DNA from: JABCPE02 sp963520375
GTDB taxonomy: Bacteria; Bacteroidota; Bacteroidia; Flavobacteriales; Weeksellaceae
Length of the DNA stretch: 64,000 nt
Direction: 5' to 3'
Assembly (NCBI GenBank): GCA_963520375.1
Contig: CAUQQF010000001.1
Coordinates: forward strand, 62,001 to 126,000
Shown: positions 8,488 through 15,983 of the stretch, piece by piece
How positions within the stretch are numbered: the stretch's first letter is position 1
How the letters are laid out: each line of letters starts with the position of its first letter
Notes under the pieces: model-generated
The model's database searches: none
What the model was told of the DNA's origin: nothing
Seen by the model: only the letters and a program-made list of their open reading frames with translations
Translations under genes and position numbers: made by a program

Positions 8488-9489
8488 TTATGTATTCCCA
8501 TTTATCTTATTTTGCAAGACTTTAATTTTCTCTATCAATTCTGAAAATGATAAACTATCTCCTACAATCATGTTCTGTTGCATTAGTTTGTAATCATTTT
8601 CCCATCTATGTAAAACCTCATCAGGAGGAATGATATTGATTTTACCTTTCTCATGGTTTTCAAAAGAAATTCCTTTTACATTATTCATTACTTTTCTAAA
8701 ATCTGCAATAGTTTGGAACAGCTTATTATCGTTTAGAGCATTTTCTGCGTATGCTGTGTGCGTTATCTTTTCCAAATCGTATAAATGCCTACTGAGTTTA
8801 TCAAAACGGATTTTTTCGGTGGGTTTTGTAAATTCTTCGTGCAGTAGAAAAATTTTCTCCAAAAAAGTTTTAGTTGGAACGATTACATTTACCTCAAAAT
8901 CAGTAAAAGTAAAATCTCTATCTTTAAAATTTTGGTCTATATAAGAGTTTATTTTTCGTATTTCTGAGGGTTCAGATAAAGCTCTTGCTCCCATTTCAAT
9001 AACGATTTTCTTCTGAATATGATTTTGGCTTGGAACCACTGAATGATAATACAATTCCAGCTGATTAGGGTCACTAGTATCGTCTACATTTTCATTGTAT
9101 TCAATACTGAAAGTTTTATCCGAAATTCCTAAATTTTGCAATTGCAAAATTAATTCTTTTCGGAAATCATTGATAACAAATGTTCCTGCATTTTTTCTTA
9201 ATTTTTTGATTTGAGTTTTAGAAGTTGCATCTTCAAAGCCAAGAAAATATCGGTCAATAATCAAATCTACATCTTCTGAAAATCGCTCAATAATGTTATA
9301 AGCCTTGCTAAGCGATGTGCCACCTTTGAACACGATATGCTCACGATATTTAGATTGAAAAACAGCCCGAAGCACCATACAAACCCACCAGTCTTTCTCA
9401 ATTACTACATCAGAAAAGCCCATTTTATCGGCGGTATAACGAATAACTTCGTATTTCTCGTTATCAGTAAAAGAAAACCAATTATTCAT
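8488..9489 (-). CDS. AbiEii/AbiGii-type nucleotidyltransferase toxin
   Basis: A 333-residue nucleotidyltransferase-fold protein, the toxin half of a type IV toxin-antitoxin pair. The family hallmark is seen as KGGTSLSKAY at residues 55-64 followed by SEDVDLII at 71-78; the aspartates of EDVD are the predicted metal ligands. Characterised relatives add nucleotides to RNA, blocking translation and aborting phage infection. The first ATG is at 9489; an in-frame TTG two codons upstream is less likely. The start overlaps the end of the antitoxin gene by 8 bases, so the pair is translationally coupled with the antitoxin first, the usual AbiE order. It is the last gene before the left end of the element. 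Confidence 0.9.
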   Translation of the reverse strand: MNNWFSFTDNEKYEVIRYTADKMGFSDVVIEKDWWVCMVLRAVFQSKYREHIVFKGGTSLSKAYNIIERFSEDVDLIIDRYFLGFEDATSKTQIKKLRKNAGTFVINDFRKELILQLQNLGISDKTFSIEYNENVDDTSDPNQLELYYHSVVPSQNHIQKKIVIEMGARALSEPSEIRKINSYIDQNFKDRDFTFTDFEVNVIVPTKTFLEKIFLLHEEFTKPTEKIRFDKLSRHLYDLEKITHTAYAENALNDNKLFQTIADFRKVMNNVKGISFENHEKGKINIIPPDEVLHRWENDYKLMQQNMIVGDSLSFSELIEKIKVLQNKINGNT

Positions 9490-10087
9490 TTTCAATAGAT
9501 TTTAACATTATTTTTCGTATCCATTCTGGAGCAAGTTTGGCATCATGCAAAATATTTTCCTTGCTCTCGTTTTTTAAATGTTTTTCAATTTGTTGGATAA
9601 TCGCTTCATTCACATTTTCCTTTTTAATATTTTTCAAGGCTTGGATTACCAAAGTAGAAATTTTGCCTTTGGTAGAAAGATTTTTCGGCACAGAGGTTTT
9701 GAATTGAATAGTTTTATTATCAATTTTGACCACTCGTGAAGCTCCATCAGTAAGGAAGACCAATTTCATCGGCACTTGGGTAGTCAATCCAAGAATATTC
9801 TCTGCATAAATGCCTGTGGGTATAATCCTAGCTTTATCCCTCCGAGCGATAGCTTTGGCTACTTCCTCCACAGATGGCAGTAGCTCTCCAACAATCTTAC
9901 TGAATTTTGGTTTGTAGTAAATTCCATGAGAAAGGCGTTTTATTTTGTCTTTGGTTTCCAACCGATAAAGAGCTTTTTTGACGCTTTCTGCACTGCCAAA
10001 ATCCAAAAAATCATCAATGAAAAATATCATTCCCTCCTCAAAGGAACTGATTTTTTCGGCAATATGTTCTTCTATTTTTGGTCTCAT
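9482..10087 (-). CDS. AbiEi-type antitoxin/transcriptional regulator
   Basis: A 201-residue protein whose first 70 residues form a winged-helix-like domain (SVKKALYRLETKDKIKRL, then GIYYKP), and whose second part (RIIPTGIYAENILGLTTQVP) matches the AbiEi/DUF6088 C-terminal region. AbiEi proteins neutralise AbiEii without direct binding and repress their own operon. I chose the ATG at 10087 because an in-frame TTG at 10105 falls inside the inverted repeat and -7 promoter box, upstream of the expected transcription start. It is separated from the ABC-type ATPase gene by 55 bases containing its own promoter, so it is an independent module. Confidence 0.85.
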   Translation of the reverse strand: MRPKIEEHIAEKISSFEEGMIFFIDDFLDFGSAESVKKALYRLETKDKIKRLSHGIYYKPKFSKIVGELLPSVEEVAKAIARRDKARIIPTGIYAENILGLTTQVPMKLVFLTDGASRVVKIDNKTIQFKTSVPKNLSTKGKISTLVIQALKNIKKENVNEAIIQQIEKHLKNESKENILHDAKLAPEWIRKIMLKSIENE

Positions 10088-10093
10088 ATAAAA

Positions 10094-10130
10094 ATTTCGT
10101 CCCAAATATATGAAAAATTTGGGACGAAAT
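10094..10130 (-). promoter_or_regulatory. AbiE operator: perfect 14-bp inverted repeat over the -7 box
   Basis: ATTTCGTCCCAAAT (10094-10107) and its exact reverse complement (10117-10130) are separated by 9 bases. On the minus strand TATATTTG (10110-10103), a perfect TAnnTTTG box, overlaps the arm nearer the gene, about 16 bases before the AbiEi start codon. AbiEi proteins are known to repress their own promoters by binding inverted repeats, so this is the expected operator. Confidence 0.82.
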
Positions 10131-10142
10131 ACTATTGTGTCA

Positions 10143-12095
10143 CTAAATTATATTCTTCAGACTTTTATTATCTTTTGTATAATATTGTCCTACAACATAT
10201 TTACTTTGTTTAAGTTCTTCTGCGATATATGAAGTAGTATAAATAATTTGATAATTCTGTTCTTTATTCAATTCATTGATACGCTCTATAAGAATTCTTT
10301 GTAAATTTTGAGCTCTTTCAATCTCAATTCCTTTATCTTCCATATTGTCAGCAAAAATAAAGCGAGGAAAGCGCATATTCGGAACTCGTAATGAAGCTAA
10401 GAATATAGCGAAACGAGCAGCTACTTTTAAATAGAAATTAGAACTTGCTGAAAATTTCTGATATTGCTTATACTTTTCTGAATTATCAGTTTTTAGGTAT
10501 ACTATATTATTAGAAAAGCTGATTACTAAGTCTCTTGGTTCAGCAACACTGAATTCCTTTTGTCTTTCTAAATCATTATTAAGTAGTAAAACTCCCTCTT
10601 CTTGTATTACACTTAATATCTCCTTTTTATTTTCCTCTTGTCTTCTTACAATATCTGAAATTATACTTTTTAAGATATTTGTTTTTTCCTCTAATAATCG
10701 CTTCTCATTGGTTAAAGTTTCATATTTTGAAGCTTGTTCTAATATTGTTTGGAGTTGTATTATTTTCCCATCTATAATCCCTTTTTGATAATTTAAGGAG
10801 TCTAACTCTTCTAATTCAAAAGGTCTTACATTTTCTATTGAGTTATTTACTCTTCTTTGTAAATTTTCCACAACTTCCACCTTGTTTTGTAGTGAGATTC
10901 GTACTTCTTTTAGACTTTCATTTTTTAAATCAAGTAATTTTTTAGATTCTTCTATTTGAAATTTTATTTCTAATTGCATTCTTTTGGCTTGAGTAATTCC
11001 AAAAGTGTCATCAATCTCTTGCTTACACAACTTACATCTATTTTCCTCTATAACACTTTCTAGTTTACTTAAACATTCGGGACAATAATCAATTGGAATA
11101 CTTCCTAAAAATTCTCTCGTTTTTATAGAATTTTTTAAAGCTCTGTATTTATTATTCAGTACTTCTATAAAGTATTCAGAATCTACAATTTCATTTTGTA
11201 AAACTGTAATTTCATTGTGTAGCTTTATGAGATTCTCCCTTTCTTGTATAGTTTCTTGTTGTAGTTTTTGAAATTCTAATTGTTTTTCATTATTAAATTC
11301 AACAACTTGTACTCCTTTCCTAATTTCAATGATTTTGTTATTTATTTCTGATATTTGTTTTTTATTATTATCTATTTGAGTTTCTATATGCACTTTATTG
11401 AGATAAAGAGCATCAGGGAAAAATTTTTCAGTTACTTTAATTTCCCTCTTTAATTCTTCTAATCTTTTTTCAGAATTTTGTAAATCTGACTTATGGGTAT
11501 ATAAATCTTGGTTATACACCCCTAAAAGTAAATCGGCTACAGCTTCTCTCGTAGACTGACTATCAAATTGTTCATAGTAGAATAAAGACCCTGTTGGTGA
11601 CTCTTGGTCAATATATAAAAGTCTTAATATTTGATGTATAGAAATATTACTTTCTTCTTTAACTTCTGGAATATCTAATAGCTCAAAAAGAACATTTGAA
11701 AAACTCTTCTTATTTAAAGTTGTACTGTACGGGTATTTCTGCCAATATTTGTTTGATGGAGGATTCTGACTTTCTTCAAAATCTCCAAGGAATAAGTGCA
11801 TTGCAACTCGTGAGGTTATATTATTTCTTTCATTAATTTCGATATCTCTTTTTATAGTAAATATAAGTCCATTCGCTTCTACTTCTGCATAAACTACTTG
11901 ACACTCCCTTGCTTCAGGAACAAAATTTTTAAAATCTCCTCCCAGAACAAAGAAAATAAAATGTGTTATAGTAGATTTTCCACTACTATTTTCCCCGCAG
12001 ATGATGTTAATTCCTTTGTGAAAAGTCTCGTCATAGGCTATGTTTCCATCATTGGTGTATATTACCAATCTTCTTAAGAATAAATTATTCATCAT
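10143..12095 (-). CDS. ABC-3C system ATPase, SMC/Rad50-like with coiled coils
   Basis: A 650-residue ATPase. Walker A is GENSSGKS at residues 34-41. Long Glu/Lys-rich coiled coils (about 200-335 and 360-520) flank a zinc-ribbon-like tip with CPEC at 338-341 and CKLC at 354-357; four cysteines per chain differ from the single CxxC of a Rad50 hook. The C-terminal lobe ends in FPRFIFADNMEDKGIEIERA, which I recall as the modified Walker B region of ATPases in ABC-three-component systems. Such systems are proposed to sense invading nucleic acid and trigger an effector. The start overlaps the previous gene by 11 bases; it is the last gene of a four-gene operon. Confidence 0.85.
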   Translation of the reverse strand: MMNNLFLRRLVIYTNDGNIAYDETFHKGINIICGENSSGKSTITHFIFFVLGGDFKNFVPEARECQVVYAEVEANGLIFTIKRDIEINERNNITSRVAMHLFLGDFEESQNPPSNKYWQKYPYSTTLNKKSFSNVLFELLDIPEVKEESNISIHQILRLLYIDQESPTGSLFYYEQFDSQSTREAVADLLLGVYNQDLYTHKSDLQNSEKRLEELKREIKVTEKFFPDALYLNKVHIETQIDNNKKQISEINNKIIEIRKGVQVVEFNNEKQLEFQKLQQETIQERENLIKLHNEITVLQNEIVDSEYFIEVLNNKYRALKNSIKTREFLGSIPIDYCPECLSKLESVIEENRCKLCKQEIDDTFGITQAKRMQLEIKFQIEESKKLLDLKNESLKEVRISLQNKVEVVENLQRRVNNSIENVRPFELEELDSLNYQKGIIDGKIIQLQTILEQASKYETLTNEKRLLEEKTNILKSIISDIVRRQEENKKEILSVIQEEGVLLLNNDLERQKEFSVAEPRDLVISFSNNIVYLKTDNSEKYKQYQKFSASSNFYLKVAARFAIFLASLRVPNMRFPRFIFADNMEDKGIEIERAQNLQRILIERINELNKEQNYQIIYTTSYIAEELKQSKYVVGQYYTKDNKSLKNII

Positions 12096-12600
12096 ATTTA
12101 TATTCTATTAGGTCAGTTCTTTTTTTTAATCCATCATTTCCTTGTAAAGAAATATTCCTAAAAACAGAAGTCATAATTGCTACTATATTCTTTTCTCTAT
12201 TTGATAAATCTCCTACAGATTCTACATATTTTTTTAATATTTCCGATGAATTAATTTTAATTTCTTCTCTTAATAAACTATCTTTCTCAATAATGTTATA
12301 TGAGGCTAGACTATTTAATGCCGCTAACTGATATGGTTTTATTTTTTCTAAAGTCTTTTTTTGATCATAAATTTGTTGATATGGGTTGTTATTTGCTTTG
12401 AGCATTTCTAATATTTTCTTAAACTCCTTTTCATCTCTTTTAGGCTTTACTTTTAATATTTCATTTGTAAATAACACATAATAATCCCAAATTCTAATTC
12501 TATCAATTTCAATAACTTCATCATCTCTTACTTTATTTAATAGATGTAATATCCTAAAAATAGTGTGATATAAATCAAAAGCGTTGTTATAAAGTATCAT
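12085..12600 (-). CDS. ABC-3C system middle component
   Basis: A 171-residue, mostly helical protein. Its opening, NNAFDLYHTIFRILHLLNK followed by IDRIRIWDYYVLF, matches what I recall of ABC-three-component middle components, small proteins that link the ATPase to the third component; I cannot assign the numbered subfamily without a profile search. It overlaps the upstream gene by 14 bases and the ATPase gene by 11, so all three should be made together in fixed ratio. No catalytic motif is visible. No other family is suggested by the sequence. Confidence 0.75.
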   Translation of the reverse strand: MILYNNAFDLYHTIFRILHLLNKVRDDEVIEIDRIRIWDYYVLFTNEILKVKPKRDEKEFKKILEMLKANNNPYQQIYDQKKTLEKIKPYQLAALNSLASYNIIEKDSLLREEIKINSSEILKKYVESVGDLSNREKNIVAIMTSVFRNISLQGNDGLKKRTDLIEYKYDE

Positions 12601-13162
12601 AATTTTTCCAATTTAAGTGACACTTACCTGTTAAAAAATAAACCATACCAAAAATATCATTAGCATTATAATCTAAGTAATTATCTTCAGCTCCTTCTTT
12701 ATTTAATATTTCTAAGATAGGTTGTATGACCTTTTCATTCAATATTTCCAAAATATATTTTTTAGATTGATTTTCAAGAATTAAAGGATATACATAGGTA
12801 TAAAAACCATTATCTATCATTGAAAATATTTCTACATCTATTTTTTGTTGAGCAAGAAACATTTCATTTTTAGCAACTCTTTTAGCATATTTCTCTTTAA
12901 AACGAAGAGCACGAACAATTTCAGTTTTATCAAATTTGCCATCTCTTAACTTCTTCTCTAAACCAATGTCACCTTTAATAGTAGTATTATATTCTTTAAA
13001 ATTATCAATAAAGGTAGCATGTCTTTCATTATTTTCAACTTGTCGATTTAATTCTTCAAAATACTTTTGCAATCTTGTTTTTGGAGTGAGGTTTAAATTT
13101 TCTACATTTCCTATGTTAGTCTGCTGATGTACGGAATTATTATTTATATTTTGATTTGTCAT
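12587..13162 (-). CDS. ABC-3C third component with N-terminal Asn/Gln-rich motif
   Basis: A 191-residue protein. Residues 4-25 are rich in Asn and Gln (QNINN, then VHQQTNIGNVENLNL) and resemble the C-terminal end of the upstream protein. Residues about 28-90 are charged and helical. The rest, ending YNANDIFGMVYFLTGKCHLNW, resembles the C-terminal domain of ABC-three-component proteins. In this class that domain usually carries a variable N-terminal effector; here only the short motif is present and a candidate effector is encoded as a separate protein. The ATG overlaps the upstream gene by four bases and the 3' end overlaps the middle-component gene. Confidence 0.7.
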   Translation of the reverse strand: MTNQNINNNSVHQQTNIGNVENLNLTPKTRLQKYFEELNRQVENNERHATFIDNFKEYNTTIKGDIGLEKKLRDGKFDKTEIVRALRFKEKYAKRVAKNEMFLAQQKIDVEIFSMIDNGFYTYVYPLILENQSKKYILEILNEKVIQPILEILNKEGAEDNYLDYNANDIFGMVYFLTGKCHLNWKNYDTL

Positions 13163-13479
13163 AAGTTGATAGTACCATTTATATTACTTATGTTGACTTG
13201 CTTTTCTATTGTTGCTCCTGTATTGTTTATATTTTGAACAAGATTAGATGTTTTCAATAAAAGTTTTATATCATCATTTAATTTAGGATTTTCCTTAAGG
13301 ATTTCTTCTAATATTGAGCGAATGCTTTCTGTATTTAAGTTGTTTATATTTTCTCTTTTAGTGCTAAAAGGTTTTTTTATTAAATTCCAAATATCTTCGC
13401 CTAATTTACTCACTGTTCCTTTTCCTACCTCCCCTATAATAGGAATTAATAAAGGAATGATTTCATCAATAATACACAT
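13159..13479 (-). CDS. Small candidate effector: amphipathic N-terminus plus C-terminal motif shared with the next protein
   Basis: A 106-residue protein I could not assign to a named family. Residues 2-16 are strongly hydrophobic (IIDEIIPLLIPIIGE), followed by an amphipathic helix GTVSKLGEDIWNLIKKPF and a charged helical region (about 50-77). Residues 82-106 begin QNINN and end VNISNINGTINL. This plan (membrane-active helix, short helical domain, C-terminal Gly/Asn motif) resembles small proteins carrying bacterial amyloid signalling motifs. I chose the ATG at 13479 because a perfect -7 box lies at 13502-13495, which excludes the upstream ATG at 13527. It overlaps the next gene by four bases and heads the ABC-3C operon. 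Confidence 0.65.
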   Translation of the reverse strand: MCIIDEIIPLLIPIIGEVGKGTVSKLGEDIWNLIKKPFSTKRENINNLNTESIRSILEEILKENPKLNDDIKLLLKTSNLVQNINNTGATIEKQVNISNINGTINL

Positions 13480-13494
13480 AATCAAAATTTTAAA

Positions 13495-13502
13495 CAAAAA
13501 TA
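13495..13502 (-). promoter_or_regulatory. -7 promoter element of the ABC-3C operon
   Basis: On the minus strand TATTTTTG fits TAnnTTTG exactly, 15 bases before the ATG at 13479 and directly after the terminator of the preceding operon. No convincing TTG element is found upstream, where the terminator hairpin lies. Confidence 0.65.
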
Positions 13503-13503
13503 C

Positions 13504-13528
13504 AAAAAAGTGGGCAATACAGCCCACT
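13504..13528 (-). terminator. Terminator separating the DUF4352 operon from the ABC-3C operon
   Basis: Read on the minus strand, AGTGGGC (13528-13522) pairs with GCCCACT (13515-13509) around a 6-base loop, followed by a run of T. It lies 41 bases after the stop of the small membrane protein gene and shows that the ABC-3C genes have their own transcription unit. Confidence 0.88.
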
Positions 13529-13569
13529 CAACTTTTAATAATGATAATTTAATAATGATAAAGAATATC

Positions 13570-13839
13570 TTATTTTCTTTTTGCTCTGGTAAGAAGTGTC
13601 ATTATCCCAAGAATAATAGCTCCTGTTACCCAAATGAAAATAATAAACATTGCTCCCAAACCTGTCCCTATTGTAGCACCTGCTTGTTCCGCCTCTGTGG
13701 TAGCGTTCTCTATACCCTTTGAGGCACTTGCCATACCGCCTATAAACCATACTAACATCAAAATATTAAATCCAATGAAAGTATATTTTACAATCTTGCC
13801 AAAAAGACTCCTTTGGGTTTTCTCTACTTTATTCTTCAT
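13570..13839 (-). CDS. Small two-helix membrane protein
   Basis: An 89-residue protein with two predicted transmembrane helices (about 18-40 and 58-82) joined by a loop rich in Ala, Glu and Gly (GIENATTEAEQAGATIGTG), ending in a basic tail RAKRK. I do not recognise a characterised family, although similar small proteins occur in many genomes. It is the third gene of an operon with the VanZ-like and DUF4352 genes, 4 bases after the latter, and is followed by a clear terminator. Its position within a defence-rich element makes an envelope or exclusion role possible, but nothing in the sequence proves it. Confidence 0.7.
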   Translation of the reverse strand: MKNKVEKTQRSLFGKIVKYTFIGFNILMLVWFIGGMASASKGIENATTEAEQAGATIGTGLGAMFIIFIWVTGAIILGIMTLLTRAKRK

Positions 13840-13843
13840 AATT

Positions 13844-14383
13844 TTACTCTATAATGCCTAAATCTATGATGTCATTACTTCCTGAACGGGCAGGTTTATA
13901 GTATGCATTCCCTGTAATTTCAGCTGGAATTTTATACACTAACTTTGTTGTTTTAGTAGTAAGTGGATTGATTTGGTCAAGCAAGAGACCCCAGCCATCT
14001 GCCATTACAGTTTCAGATTTGTCAAAATTATAATCTTTTCCATTGTAATTGATGATTACTACACCATCCATCAACATACGACTCTCCTCACTGGTGTTTT
14101 TGAAACTCACATCAAGGATAAGGTATCTTGACCCTTGTTCTGCTGGTAAATTAGAAAATTGATTACCTGTATTTACGCTATTTTTTACACTCACATTACT
14201 TACCGTGACATCAAAATATTCTGTTGGTAATGTTTCTCCAACTTTCTTAAATGTTGCTTTTTCTTCTGAATTCACAGCAGCTGCTTCTGTGGTTGATTTT
14301 TTATCCTTTCCACTGCCAATTGCGATAAATGTAAAGAATGCAAATGCTGATATAGATGCTATTTGTTTGATTTTTTTATTCAT
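13844..14383 (-). CDS. DUF4352 domain protein, exported
   Basis: A 179-residue protein with an N-terminal signal or anchor segment (IASISAFAFFTFIAIGSG, about residues 7-24). The region from about residue 45 has the immunoglobulin-like beta pattern of DUF4352: VGETLPTEYFDVTVSNVSV, then GSRYLILDVSFKN, and a final PAEITGNAYYKPAR. DUF4352 proteins are cell-surface or membrane-linked and mostly of unknown role. The signal segment has no cysteine, so it is not an obvious lipoprotein. The start overlaps the VanZ-like gene by four bases and the stop is 4 bases before the small membrane protein gene, so the three form one operon. Confidence 0.8.
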   Translation of the reverse strand: MNKKIKQIASISAFAFFTFIAIGSGKDKKSTTEAAAVNSEEKATFKKVGETLPTEYFDVTVSNVSVKNSVNTGNQFSNLPAEQGSRYLILDVSFKNTSEESRMLMDGVVIINYNGKDYNFDKSETVMADGWGLLLDQINPLTTKTTKLVYKIPAEITGNAYYKPARSGSNDIIDLGIIE

Positions 14384-14838
14384 TTTCTTTGATTTATAAA
14401 ATTAAAAATTATTGTTTTCCTAAAAATTAAAAAAGGTAAAATACTTCCTATAAAATAGAAGAATACATCAATTATATCAAAAGTCCCTTGAATAAATCCA
14501 AAATATTGTGCTATTTCTAAACTGATAGAAACTGTCGGGATTAGAATTATCCAAAAAATATTACTCTGTGAAATATTTCCTCTCCAGATTCCCAAAATTA
14601 GGCTGATATAGGAAAAACTCCATAACCCATCTGGTAAAGAAAACAATATCCAATGAGGTATATTTTCTGCCCATTTTATAGATTCTTTTCTCAAGGATGA
14701 GTTCAAAAAATCTATACCAAAATATTTGAGCCAAGAGAAAACTTTTAGACTTGATGTTCTGAATAGAATATAAATCACAGTCCCTAAAAATAGACTAATA
14801 AAACTACTAATAATAAACCTACTATTCTTTTTAATCAT
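14380..14838 (-). CDS. VanZ-like membrane protein
   Basis: A 152-residue membrane protein with four predicted helices. The C-terminal signature LEIAQYFGFIQGTFDIIDVFFYFIG matches the VanZ-like family, in which an EhxQ segment is followed by DhhD between two helices. VanZ gives low-level teicoplanin resistance in enterococci, but most family members are uncharacterised. I use the ATG at 14838, which starts a short basic segment before the first helix; an upstream in-frame ATG at 14949 would add 37 residues unlike the family. It heads a three-gene operon ending at a terminator near 13504-13528. Confidence 0.8.
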   Translation of the reverse strand: MIKKNSRFIISSFISLFLGTVIYILFRTSSLKVFSWLKYFGIDFLNSSLRKESIKWAENIPHWILFSLPDGLWSFSYISLILGIWRGNISQSNIFWIILIPTVSISLEIAQYFGFIQGTFDIIDVFFYFIGSILPFLIFRKTIIFNFINQRK

Positions 14839-15240
14839 AGTATATTTATTGTGATGAATATTCCCTATGAGATATTTCCAAAATAAAGTAAACTTGAAAC
14901 AAATCCAATCAAAAATTTTGGATGGTTTTCTAAAATTAAAGTGTAACATATATAAATATTTGGGTTATACCAATAAGAAAGGGTGTGATTACATCGCCCT
15001 AAACTCTGGTCACTGGTATAACCAACTCTGAATACGAAGTAAAACACACCCAAACGGGTGCATTTCACAGGTCATCATTTCAGAGTTTAAAATATTACCA
15101 GTATTTTGAGTTTAGAAATGAACTGCCTAAATGCAATTTTATGTCTATATGTTATCTACACTTACTTTTATCTTATTAATTTCTTTTTTTTGTAATTGTT
15201 TGATGACAAATATACAAATTATCAATCAATTATCCAAAAT
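14839..15240. other. Gene-free stretch with clustered inverted repeats
   Basis: About 400 bases without a convincing gene. GGTTATACCA (14963-14972) is inverted at 15014-15023; GGGTGTG (14981-14987) is inverted at 15045-15051; CACCC-AAAC-GGGTG forms a small hairpin at 15047-15060. The first two pairs interleave instead of nesting. The stretch lies between the serine recombinase gene and the VanZ operon, so it could hold a recombination (res-like) site, an origin or the operon promoter. Short open frames here have no family resemblance. Confidence 0.5.
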
Positions 15241-15915
15241 TCACTTTGGCAAAGAATTAACATATCTATCATAAAGTATCAGCACTTGAGAGGCAGAAAA
15301 ATTATAACCTCTGCTGGTTTTGAAACCATTATCATTGAGTTGTTGAGCTATTTTAGCATAAGATTTCCCAGTCTCTCGGAGGGAAACAATCAGAGCTGTA
15401 GCCTTGCGGTTATTTTCGTTATTAAGAGCCTTGTTTTTCATTGCTTCAGCTCCTTGCTTTTGAGCTTCATAGGTGAGGTTTTTCGGATTGCCTAACTTTT
15501 TGCCTTTATTTTTCAATTCCTCCAATGCAGCTATCGTTCTTTTGCTTATCAATTCTCTTTCTTCTTGTGCTAAAACTGCCATTATTCCGATGGTTAAGGA
15601 GTTCGCCTCTGGCATATCACAACACTTGAAATTCACTTGGCTATCCTTCAATAAAAAGATAAACCCAGCGTTACGGCTGAGTCTATCCAGTTTGGCGATA
15701 AGTAATATCGCACCCATATTTTTGCAATGTTCTATAGCTTTTTGGAGCTGTGGGCGGTTGTTGTTTTTGCCACTTTCTACTTCTTCGTATTCTTCCAGTA
15801 AGATATCATCGGTTTTCAGGTGGTGCTTTACCATCGTTTTTTGAGCTTCCAATCCTAATCCAGAATTTCCCTGCTTTTGGGTAGAAACTCGGTAATAAGC
15901 AATGTATCTGTTCAT
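15241..15915 (-). CDS. Serine recombinase (resolvase/invertase family)
   Basis: A 224-residue serine recombinase. The N-terminal catalytic domain starts AYYRVSTQKQGNSGLGLEAQ, giving a nucleophilic serine at about residue 11, and continues with AKLDRLSRN (about residues 75-83), which supplies active-site arginines. A helical linker (AQEERELISKRTIAALEELK) leads to a C-terminal helix-turn-helix (GKSYAKIAQQLNDNGF). Enzymes of this size resolve dimers, invert segments or help transposition; they are too short to be large serine integrases. Its presence alongside a tyrosine integrase suggests a second recombination task in the element, such as dimer resolution. Confidence 0.9.
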   Translation of the reverse strand: MNRYIAYYRVSTQKQGNSGLGLEAQKTMVKHHLKTDDILLEEYEEVESGKNNNRPQLQKAIEHCKNMGAILLIAKLDRLSRNAGFIFLLKDSQVNFKCCDMPEANSLTIGIMAVLAQEERELISKRTIAALEELKNKGKKLGNPKNLTYEAQKQGAEAMKNKALNNENNRKATALIVSLRETGKSYAKIAQQLNDNGFKTSRGYNFSASQVLILYDRYVNSLPK

Positions 15916-15983
15916 TTTTATTAAATTTAATGAGAAGTTTAAACTTCAAACTTATTGATTTGTAATGTTTCTTAAACGCTCGT

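Noticed and set aside
13535..13750. Overlapping minus-strand frame across the two-helix membrane protein gene
   Set aside because: It is a shadow in another frame; the 89-residue frame has helices, a proper ATG and operon spacing.
14865..15068. A 67-codon minus-strand frame between the recombinase and VanZ genes
   Set aside because: It has no family-like pattern, spans the inverted repeats and overlaps the likely leader of the VanZ-like gene.
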